Shown here: in pieces, positions 11,682 to 23,600 of the stretch
Layout of the letters: the number at the start of each line of letters is the position of its first letter
Position numbering within the stretch: position 1 is the stretch's first letter
Source of the DNA: Pteria penguin
Lineage: Eukaryota; Mollusca; Bivalvia; Pterioida; Pteriidae
Length of the DNA stretch: 64,000 bases
Direction of reading: 5' to 3'
Assembly (NCBI GenBank): GCA_035048485.1
Contig: CM068585.1
Location: 55,051,910 to 55,115,909 of the forward strand
The notes under the pieces: generated by a model
The model's input: the letters and a program-made list of their open reading frames with translations, nothing else
The model's database searches: none
Told to the model about the DNA's origin: nothing
Made by a program: the position numbers and the translations under genes

Positions 11682-14600
11682 CTGCAACAAAAAATACCTC
11701 AAATGAACTACAATGTCCAGAACAAAAATTCTATACTTATTAGATAAACCAGAAGTCTCTGTCGAGACTGAAGCTCTACTGGACACCTCTTTAACCAGAC
11801 TAGACAAGTCTGTGAAACTAACTTGGTATATTGAAATAACTACATGTATACAGAACTTTACAAATGTAAGGAGGTCTCTAAGACAAACAGTGTTAGAGAG
11901 GATAAGATTACAAGATCTACATAGGGTTACATAGGAAAAACTGGCCACGCCCCTTTCTTGCCCCCCAACCCCCTAGGAGGATCATCACCAACATGGTACA
12001 GGCACATCTAGGCCCAAGGGACAATATATTAACATAATAAGGACATCTCTGAGACAAAATGCCTTCAAGAAGATAAAACAACAAGATTTACATAGTGTTA
12101 CATAGGAAAAACTGGCCACGCCCCTTTCTCAGCCCCCAAGAAGAGGATCATCACCAAAATGGTACTGGCACATCTAGGCCCAAGGGCCAATATATTCACA
12201 CCATAATGAGGTCACTGAGACAAATAGCCTTTGGGACAATAAGAAAACAAGATTTACATAGGCTTATATAGGGAAAACTGGCCAAGCCCCTTTCTCAGTC
12301 CCCCGGAGGAGGATCATCACCAAAATGGTACTGGCACATCTAGGCCCAAAGGCCAATATATTCACACCATAATGAAGTCTCTGAAACAAATAGCATTCGG
12401 GACAATAAGAAAACAAGATTTACATAGGCTTATATAGGAAAAACTAGCCACACCCCTTTCTTGCCCCCCCCCCCCCTGGTGGAGGATCATCACCAAAATG
12501 GTACTGGCACATCTAAGCCCAAGGGCCAATATATTCACACCATAATGAGGTCACTGAGACAAATAGCCTTCGGGACAATAAGAAAACAAGATTTACATAG
12601 GCTTATATAGGGAAAACTGGCCACGCCCCTTTCTCGGCCCCCCGGAGGAGGATCATCACCAAAATGGTATTGGCACATCTAGGCTCAAGGGCCAATATAT
12701 TCAGACCATATTGAGGTCTCTGAGACAAATAGTTTTCGGGACAATAAGAAAACAAGATTTACATAGGCTTATATAGGAAAAACTGGCCACGCCCCTTTCT
12801 CGGCCCCCCCGGAGGAGGATCATCACCAAAATGGTACTGGCACATCTAGGCCCAAGGGCCAATATATTCAGACCATATTGAGGTCTCTGAGACAAATAGC
12901 CTTGGAGAAGATAAGATAACAAGATTTATATAGGCTTATATAGGAAAAACTGGCCACGCCCCTTTCTCCGCCCCACGAAGGAGGATCATCACCAAAATGG
13001 TACAGGCGCATCTAGGCCCAAGGGCTAATATATTGATACCATAAGCAGGTCTCTAAGACAAATAGCCTTGGAGAATATAAGCTAACAAGATTTTCAAATA
13101 GCTAGCCACGCCCTTTTCTCTGTCCCCCAGAGGAGGATCAGCACCAAAATAGTACATGCACATCTACGCCCAAGGGTCAACATATTGACACCAGTAGCAA
13201 ACTTTTCAGACAAATAGTCTTGGAGAAGATAAGATAACAAGATTAACACTGGCCACGCCCTTTTTTCAGCCCCTGGGGGGAGGATCCTCCCCAAAATTGC
13301 ACATGCACAACTAGACCCTAGGGGAAACATACTGGGACCAATGTCAAGTCTCTGTGATAATAGGTCTCTGAGGAGATGCGATAACAAGAATTGTTTACAG
13401 ACGGACAGACGGACGGAGGGGTATCGCATAAGCTCGACTGGTCTCGACCAGTAGACGAGACCAGTAGAGCTAAAAAGTGAATCGATTATATTTTTATACT
13501 TCACATAACTTATATACAAATCTGTATTACAACACATTTATCCTTCTTCATATTGTCAGAATGAATACTTGTGCTTATATCCAACAAGTTAACGAATAAC
13601 AATATTAATTGAATTCAACATTGCAAGTCTAAAAACCAAGATCAAAGTTTGGTGACTTGTAATGTTGGATCCCATGCATTTTCATTACCAAGTCTAATAC
13701 ATTTAAACTAGATCTTCATTAATATCCAAGCCGGTGTGGCCTAGTGGATAAGGTGCTCGGCTCGTGATCGAGAGGTCGCGGGTTCGACTCCCGCCCGGGG
13801 CACACCGGTGTTCTGTCTTTCGGATGAGACAGTAAAAACCGAGGTCCCGTGTCACGGTAGGCGTGGCACGTAAAAGATCCCTCACTGCTTCGGGTGGGTC
13901 CGTTGCAAAGGTCTAAATTTGTATGCAATGCATCAGGCAGATGCCGTCACCATATACGTGAAATAATCGTGGAGTGACGTAAAACAATAATCAAACAAAC
14001 AAATCATTAATATCCAAGATAAACATGCGTAACTGGTTACATTTACTATTCTAAGAGAGAAACCATACTTTATTGTTACTTAATGCCTTATACAAACGAA
14101 TATGTATTATTGTTCACAACATTTTATTTTTAGCAGGGTTTTGCTACGCTTGTTAACAGTGTGGATAATTACCCAGGGAGGGAAATAAGCGGCGAACGAT
14201 TGTTCGGATTACGTGCGGGTTACCGCTTGTCACTTTCGGGCGAACGATGTTTCGTTCGCCGAGTTAAAATATTTGATACTACATGAAAGTTTAAAATCGA
14301 GATAATAGTATTGTATAATTCTGAAAGATTTAGTGTATCGTATTTTTGAAACATTGTAAATTTACATGATAGCTATCCAATGCACATTATACTCTATGAC
14401 TTTCACATCTCGACACAAAAGAGTTCCAAACATTACTGTAAACATTGAACTCTCCTGTGTACCCAGAATTGCAAAATTGGTCAAAACGTACCCAAAGATT
14501 TATATTGAAATCGCTCAATGAAGCACACAGATATGATATATAAGCTCACATCCTTATTTTCATGTACATCTTCCATAATTTATGGCATAAACGGAATAAA

Positions 14601-17600
14601 CCAATCTGAATATTAAAAATCAGTTGGGTACGTTTTGACCAATTTTGGTTGTGTACGTTTTGGTATGGGTACGTTTTGACCTGCACACATATGGTATAAA
14701 TGTGTTTTAGTTTCTTGAATTAACAATGTAAACAAGTTATGTTTAAAGTTGGCACACTGAGAGCTCCTTTTTCACATAAGGTTATTCTATAGTAGATGAT
14801 AAACAAGATGAAATGCAGCTGAGCTTTCAAAAATACGAACAGTCAACAGTAGTCACTAGTGACAACCAAATGGGGAAACATATGATAATAATAAATAAAT
14901 GTAAAACATGAGAGTACCGGTACATTTAATAGTTGCATATACAAACGAGTGGTGAAAAGTAATAGATTATCGCAAATGAAAATGGCTGGTAACCCGTTTT
15001 TAGAAACGGGTTACCAGACCTTAAAACCTGGTAACCCGTAAACGGGTCACCATCATTGATGCTTAATTCCCTCCCTGATTACCGTTATAACATAATTGTA
15101 AGATATCCATGACGTCACAGTATATTGTTTGATGCATTTGGATAAAACTTAAACCAAAATATAGGTTAGTGAATAATCCATTGGCTACTGACAAATGGAA
15201 GGGAGAAATTAATCCTAATTAGGTAACAAAACAATTATTTCTCTTTTGTTCAAGGAACAGTTTATTGTCCATCGTCATCAAGGAAGTAGTGGGAAAACAG
15301 TTACTCTTGGTCTGAGGCCTCGGGCAACCTTTTCCAACAACTTCCCGATGCCTCTGGACAATATTCACATGTCACAATTGTTGCAATAATTTTGGGCTAG
15401 AAGGAAATGTAGTAGAAAGCTGAAATATGAACACATGCTTTCTTATGCCGCAGCATTTTGTTTTCTAACAATATTTTAATGTTGTGATATGTATTTCTGA
15501 AGATACAGGGAAAATTAAATTTACATTTGATTGAATTGAGGTTTATTGTCCGGTCGACCACTTTTGATCATGTACAGACCTGCCAGTTTCAATGGTGGAG
15601 GAAGCCTGAGTACCCGGAGAGAACCACCGACCTACGGCAAGTTACTGGCAACTTCCTCACATTAGACATGGAAAGAATCTTTTTCGTTGTCTCGAGCGAG
15701 ATTCGAACCCACACCTTAGAGGTGAGAGACCCGTGTGATTTACAGTCTGCGACCTTAACCACTAGGCCACCGCGGCCCCAAATTTACATTTGAAGTCCTT
15801 TGAACTATTTCAAGAAACTTGGGTGTCCAAGGCAAGGAACAAAATGATCACAACCACACAAGTCAAGTACTCTAAGAGTAAATATGAGGTGTGGTACCTA
15901 GCAAAATTTGAATAATACAACTTACTCCTTTTTCCTTTTGGAATGCTGGCAGAAGCAACTGGTCTAGTGGCTGATCGTGCAGAAGTAACTGGTCTAGTGG
16001 CTTGTTGTACAGAAGCAACTGAACCTGTAGAAAAGAACAGAAAAGAATTAGATTCATTTTAATAAAGATAATATGTTTACAACGAAAGTAAAAGAAGACA
16101 AAAAGTCCATTCACAAAGAAGCCTGCTAAAATTAAGAATTTTATTTAGATAATTTTACACCCCAGTACCAAATTTGGTGAAGATTGATTAAAGAAATATA
16201 AAAGTCATTTGATAGAAAAGGACTGACAGACCAAAAACAGTATCCCCACCTGTTGACAGGAAGGAAAGCCCTTCACAAATCCCTCTCCCAAAATCTTCAT
16301 TACAGGAAATTTCTCACTAAGATAAATATGGTAAATGTATATCAGTTTGCAGATTCATACCCACAATGGATTCTTCTGGCTCAACATCATCCATATCTTC
16401 ATCAGTATCGTCACATTCATCATGTTCATTGGCAACCTCAAGATCTAATTCTGAAAAAGAAACGTAATATCATCATCATTTCCAAAATATTCACACACAT
16501 GAATAATTTGAACCATTTGCTTTTACCACATGTACCAAGATTTGTAATCTAAATTTCAATGTGTATCATCAACCATGTCAACAACATCACAACATTGAAA
16601 AAACATGTTTGTTGACTTATCACAAAAGGTTTTTCATCTTCTGCTACATGTGTGGTAACGGTATTTTCTATCTATCATTGAAAAAAGTTGACCAATCTAT
16701 TGTTTCATTGCATTCTGTTTCCCTTTCACATAAATCAAAATGGAATATGCATTTATGCAGATATGTCAAAAACATGAATCAAAGACGCTGATATACCTTT
16801 GTTTGTTTGTTTGTTTGATTATTGTTTTACGTCACTCCACGAATATTTCACGTATATGGTGACGGCATCTGCCTGATGCATTGCATACAAATTTGGACCT
16901 TTGCAACGGACCCACCCGAAGCAGTGAGGGATCTTTTACGTGCCACGCCTACCGTGACACGGGACCTCGGTTTTTACTGTCTCATCCGAAAGACAGAACA
17001 CCGGTGTGCCCCGGGCGGGAGTCGAACCCGCGACCTCTCGATCACGAGCCGAGCACCTTATCCACTAGGCCACACCGGCTTCTGATATACCTTTAAAAGT
17101 CAACATGGAGTGCTCTACATACATGTACATACATAAGACAGATGGTTCTTTTCTCTTTTGTGTCTCAACATTCAATAAAATTGCAACCAAAATTTGATTT
17201 CTTGTTCACCCTTAAGATGAAGTATGTGCAACCATATCTCATAAAGAACTTGCATTACCATAAAGATCCCTAGAGACCTTTTGTGAAATATCGATGACAT
17301 TTTGCAATGTATTGCTCTCATTATGCTAAGAACGAGTCCTAATTGTTTCCTCATACAATACAAAGTATCCTTTCCTCAAAGTCAATGGATGATTAATGCT
17401 AGCATTTTTTTTCATACTGTACTAAGACATTTGTCAGTCAATTTAGAGAATTTAAACATTTTACAGTACACAAAAATACACTTGTATTTGGCATTGTTTT
17501 TTATGTATGCTACACTTTATGTCAGGAAAACTAATAATCACTGGAACTACATTGTATATAGTGATTAAATATAGCTTATGCAAATATAGAGAAAATTGAA

Positions 17601-20600
17601 CACAGGAAAAAATACAACAGTTGTGTTGCTACAGAAAATACTGCAATCAATTTGCCTGAAGTTTATTCTCTACCCTTTTTCATGTGTTTTATCAAAACAG
17701 GCAGATGAGCATACCTTCAACTGTGATATCATCAAGTTTTTTCCCGCTGTATTTTCCTATTGTTCCATTGTCAAATGCTTTAAGCAACTTTCCCATTCGT
17801 GCTACCTGTATGGTTTCCTGAGGCAGTCTATAAAATGACCGGTGAACATCTATATCATGGCCCATAAAAGTGGCCATTACCTCCAAGTCATTTTTTTCCA
17901 GATTCAAAATCTGTGACACTGTTGCCACATGCTTCCTGAGTCTTGTACTAGTAATATTTTCTGGGGATGACAATGCCAATTCCGGTTCATGTGCAAATCG
18001 TCTCAGTACATCTGAACTTCTAATTGGTTGAAGAGAATCATAATTGGGTCTTGCAAACAGATATGGATTTTCATCAGGAATTTGGGCTTCTTTTCTCCAT
18101 TTCAATAGCAAATCTATACTTCGCTGCATTGCTGGTGTGATTAACACCGGCACTATTCTTCCTTTTTTTCCACGAATTTCCACACGCCCAAATGTTTCAC
18201 ATAGCATTTTTTCAACTGGACTTAATGAGTCTTTTATTTCCCTAAGTGCATCATGCTTTGTAAGTTTTGCTGCATACCCCTCTAATGTAATCCTTTGGGT
18301 CTCTCCACCACGCCGTCTATTAAACATAACTAGTCTTGCTAATGTTATTTGATTCAAAAGCTCCCATTCCGGTTTAGAAAATGAACTCTCCAAAGAGGTT
18401 GACAGGGAGTTCGTCTTTTCTTCAAAAAATTGTTGCAATTTCTTTAAGTCCTCAGTCAGAGGTAGCACCTGTCCCTTGTTCATCTTATTTGTGTTTAGTG
18501 TTTGTAAAGCGGAACTTGAAATCTCATCTGTCCACTCATCATCGAGGAGAGAAAGAAATCCATCAGCGTTTTTCACAAGTTCTGAATCACCTGATGACAA
18601 TGCTGATGATTTTTTTATTTTCCCACATTTTTTCAGTAGGTGGCCAATTTTCAGAGCCAGGGATGGATTTCCATACAAGTTTGAATCTTCAGAGTATTTG
18701 CACAAAATCCTTGTGGCTTTAACCGCCAGAAGAAATCGCTGAGGATGCAGCAAGTCTGATAAAGTATTCACTTCTGGTTGCTCGCTTCTAACAGCTATAA
18801 GCAACCTTCCTAGTTCCCTCATTTTTTGACTTATATGGGCATACAGATGTTGAAGATGCCCATGCTTTTGGTACAGTTTTTCTCCGACTTTGATTATGAT
18901 GCTGTCATTTCTAGCTGCGATTGTTACTTCGTCTGGATTCATTTTGCGCAGAACGTTTATTTCTAACCCCTTGTTGACCTCCTGAGAAGACGGCAAGAGG
19001 AAGGATGCTTCAGATTGAACTTTTCTATATTTTGCTCCAGATTTTCTAAATGGACATACTTTTCTGTGTCGCCAGAGATTTGATTTAAGGAAAAATGCTA
19101 AACAGTCTTCACAAGGCAGAAAATCTGCAGAAGAAACTTCATCTTCAGATTTCCTAGCCCAAGTCACTAAAATGCCTTCACCATTTTTTAATACATCAAT
19201 GTTGTGTTTATAGTCACCTGCATTTCTGAGTTTAAGTAATTCCAGTTTTCTTGCCTCCGATTTTTTTGGAAAAGAGAGAATCTTCTGAACTTCTGCTTCA
19301 CTTTTATGAGGTCCCATATAGTGCTTAGAAATATTAGTTGAACTTGACTCACAATAAAGACAAAAATGTACTTTATCCCAAACTCGTTTTACTTGTGTAT
19401 TGTTGCTTGTCTGTATAACTATTCCAGACTTTTCCCCCTTTTTTGGATTGCCATTATCCTTCTTGGACAAGTTGCTTTCTTTGCTGTATTTTGTAAACAA
19501 GGCAGGTAAGGTATCTACAAGTGGAATTGTGTCAGACATTTCAGAAGAATCAGACACATATGCAGCTTCATCTGGAACATCACTATGATCAATGCTATCA
19601 TCATCTGAAGACTCCGTGGAATAATCTGGATCTTGGGTGGAGTCATCAAAACTGTCAATATCTTGGTTGTCACTCTCCTCTGTGTCCTCCTTATAGTACC
19701 CATATATTTTACTTTTTCTGCTTCTCTTTGAGGTGGTTTGATCTGTAGAAAAAAGAATATGGACATAACTACAGCAACTCGATAGAGGCCCCCCCTTATA
19801 GACTACGCCTTTTGGGGAAGTATCTTAATGGGTACTGATCCCACAAAAAGAGAAAAAATCATAGCAAGGTACTTGTGTAATATGTAACACAAGCAAGTTT
19901 CATAAAAATCTGCTTATTCCTTCTTTAGATATTACACGTAAAGAAAAACGGACAGATGGACAAGGTGATTACTAAAGGTCACCCGCGTCTCGATTTGGGG
20001 CCCTAATATTAACTTAATATGTGAAACTTACTTCATTAACTCAGAACGTTTCATTTAGAAGACACTTAACATTTGTGATGTGTACAATGTGGACTGAGTT
20101 AACGAGTTAAGGCCTAAGATAATTTAACAAGAGGCCCAAGTGGGCCTATATCGCTCACCTGGGGCAGAAATTGCTTATTTCAAAGAAAATATTAGCACAT
20201 ATATCAGAAGAAAATTGGGTATAGTTCAAGAAAATTTGTAATGCAATCAGGGCTATTGGCGGCCATCTTGATCTGGGATCGGCCTTAAAAACAGAAACTT
20301 GGTAGAAAGCCTTGAATACTTACTTTCTATGAGGTTTGATGAAATTCTGTGGAGCCGTTACGGATAAGAAGTCGAAAATGTGTCAACCAATCAGAGCCAT
20401 TGGCGGCCATCTTGGATCTCGGATAGGCATAAAAAACACAAACTTGGTAGAGGACCTTGAGTACTTACTTCCTATGAGTTTTGGTGAAATTCTGTGCAGC
20501 CGTTCCAAAGAAGAAGTCGAAAATGTGTCAGCCAATCAGAGCCATTGGTGGCCATCTTGGATCTTGGATCAGCATAAAAAACACAAACTTGGTAGAGGAG

Positions 20601-23600
20601 CTTGAGTGCTTACTTCCTATGAGTTTTGGTGAAATTCTGTGCAGCCGTTCCAGAGGAGAAGTCGAAAATGTGTCAGCCAATCAGAGCCATTGACAGCCAT
20701 CTTGGATCTCGGATCAGCATAAAAACACAAACTTGGTAGAGGACCTTGAGTACTTACTTCCTATGAGTTTTGATGAAATTCTGTAAAGCCGTTACGGAGA
20801 AGAAGTCGAAAATGTGTCAACCAATCAGAACCATTGGCGGCCATCTTGGATTTCGGATTGGCATAAAAAACACAAACCTGGTAGAGGACTTTGAGTACTT
20901 ACTTCCTATGAGGTTTGGTGAAATTCTGTGCAGCCGTTCCAGAGGAGAAGTCGAAAATGTGTCAGCCAATCAGAGCCATTGGCGGCCATCTTGGATCTCG
21001 GATCAGCATTCGACATTGTGACGTTTCCCCATTGTATATATGAATTCACAAAGAAATTTATGAATGAAACCCATGAGGTCACCAGGATTTATCAATGAAA
21101 CGGCTTCATTTGAATTTCTACAATTATAAAATTAAATAGATTCAATGAAAGTTTGAAGTGTGTTTCACTAGCAAATAGAGGTATTGTGTTTCACTAACAA
21201 ACAGAGGTATTGACACTCAACAGTAGATTTACAAAGTAAAAAGTAAAATTATGTACCTGTATCTTCTACTGACATCAAAGTATCCTCCTTACATGTAGGC
21301 TCAAACTGATCTTTACCTGAAGTTTCTACAATTATAAAATTAAATAGATTCAAACATAAGTTTCAAGTGTTTCACTAGAAAACAGAAGTATTGTGTTTCA
21401 CTGGCAAACAGAGGTATTGACACTCAACAGTAGATTTACAAAGTAAAAAGTAAAATTATGTACCTGTATCTTCTACTGAAATCAAAGTATCCTCCTTACA
21501 TGTAGGCTCAAACTGATCTTTACCTGAAGTTTTACAATTATAAAATTAAACAGATTCAAAACACAAGTTTCAAGTGTGTTTCACTAGCAAACAGAGGTAT
21601 TGACACTCAACAGTAGATTTACAAAGTAAAAAGTAAAATTATGTACCTGTGTTGGTGGTCTGAGGACATGTACCTGTATCTTCTACTGACATCAAAGTAT
21701 CTTCCTTACATGAAGGCTCAAACTGATCTTTACCTGAAGTTTCTACAATTATAAAATTAAATAGATTCAAACATAAGTTTCAAGTGTGTTTCACTAGCAA
21801 ACAGAGGTATCGGTACTCAACAGTAAATTTACAAAGTAATAAAAAGTAAAATTATGTACCTGTGTTGGTGGTCTGAGGACATGTACCTGTATCTTCTACT
21901 GACATCAAAGTATCTTCCTTACATGTAGGCTCAAACTGATCTTTACCTGAAGTTTCTACAATTATAAAATTAAATAGATTCAAACATAAGTTTCAAGTGT
22001 GTTTCACTAGCAAACAGAGGTATCGGTACTCAACAGTAAATTTACAAAGTAATAAAAAGTAAAATTATGTACCTGTGTTGGTGGTCTGAGGACATGTACC
22101 TGTATCTTCTACTGACATCATAGTATCTTCCTTACATGTAGGCTCAAACTGATCTTTACCTGAAGTTTCTACAATTATAAAATTAAATAGATTCAAACAT
22201 AAGTTTCAAGTGTGTTTCATTAGCAAACAGAGGTTTTGTGTTTCACGAACAAACAGAGGTATTGACATTCAACAGTAGATTTACAAAGTAAAAAGTAAAA
22301 TTATGTACATGTATCTTCTACTGACATCAAAGTATCTTCCCTACATGTAGGCTCAAACTGATCTTTACCTGAAGTTTCTACAATTATAACATTCAACAGA
22401 TTCAAAACACAAGTTTCAAGTGTGTTTCACTAGCAAACAGAGGTATTGACACTCAACAGTAAATTTACAAAGTAAAAAGTAAAATTATGTACCTGTGTTG
22501 GTGGTCTGAGGACATGTACCTGTATCTTCTACTGACATCAAAGTATCTTCCTTACATGTAGGCTCAAACTGATCTTTACCTGAAGTTTCCAAAATTATAA
22601 AATTAAATAGATTTAAACATAAGTTTCAAGTGTGTTTCACTAGCAAACAGAGGTATTGTGTTTCAATAACAAACAGAGGTATTGACACTCAACAGTAGAT
22701 TTACAAAGTAAAAAGTAAAATTATGTACCTGTGTTGGTGGTCTGAGGACATGTACCTGTATCTTCTACTGACATCAAAGTATCTTCCTTACATGTAGGCT
22801 CAAACTGATCTTTACCTGAAGTTTCTACAATTATAAAATTAAATAGATTCAAACATAAGTTTCAAGTGTGTTTCACTAGCAAACTGAGGTATTGTGTTTC
22901 AATAACAAACAGAGGTATTGACACTCAACAGTAGATTTACAAAGTAAAAAGTAAAATTATGTACCTGTGTTGGTGGTCTGAGGACATGTACCTGTATCTT
23001 CTACTGACATCAAAGTATCTTCCTTACATGTAGGCTCAAACTGATCTTTACCAGAAGTTTCTACAATTATAAAATTAAATAGATTCAAACATAAGTTTCA
23101 AGTGTGTTTCACTAGCAAACAGAGGTATCGGTACTCAACAGTAAATTTACAAAGTAAAAAGTAAAATTATGTACCTGTGTTGGTGGTCTGAGGACATGTA
23201 CCTGTATCTTCTACTGACATCAAAGTATCTTCCTTACATGTAGGCTCAAACTGATCTTTACCTGAAGTTTCTACAATTATAAAATTAAATAGATTCAAAC
23301 ATAAGTTTCAAGTGTGTTTCACTAGCAAACAGAGGTTTTGTGTTTCACGAACAAACAGAGGTATTGACATTCAACAGTAGATTTACAAAGTAAAAAGTAA
23401 AATTATGTACATGTATCTTCTACTGACATCAAAGTATCTTCCCTACATGTAGGCTCAAACTGACCTTTACATGAAGTTTCTACAATTATAAAATTAAACA
23501 GATTCAAAACACAAGTTTCAAGTGTGTTTCACTAGCAAACAGAGGTATTGACACTCAACAGTAAATTTACAAAGTAAAAAGTAAAATTATGTACCTGTGT

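Noticed and set aside
12701..13537. Minus-strand ORFs of 73 and 147 residues
   Set aside because: They follow the 170-bp tandem repeat and have no domain or splice support.
13731..13805. Functional tRNA gene
   Set aside because: A and B boxes are present but the sequence continues into a SINE body with target duplications and shows no proper acceptor stem.
13703..13928. ORFs with GGSRTRDLSITSRAPYPLGH (also at 16822-17096)
   Set aside because: This is translation of the SINE's tRNA region, a well-known false protein in annotations.
18044..18742. Plus-strand ORFs of about 100 residues within the recombinase exon
   Set aside because: Antisense shadows of a clear coding exon.
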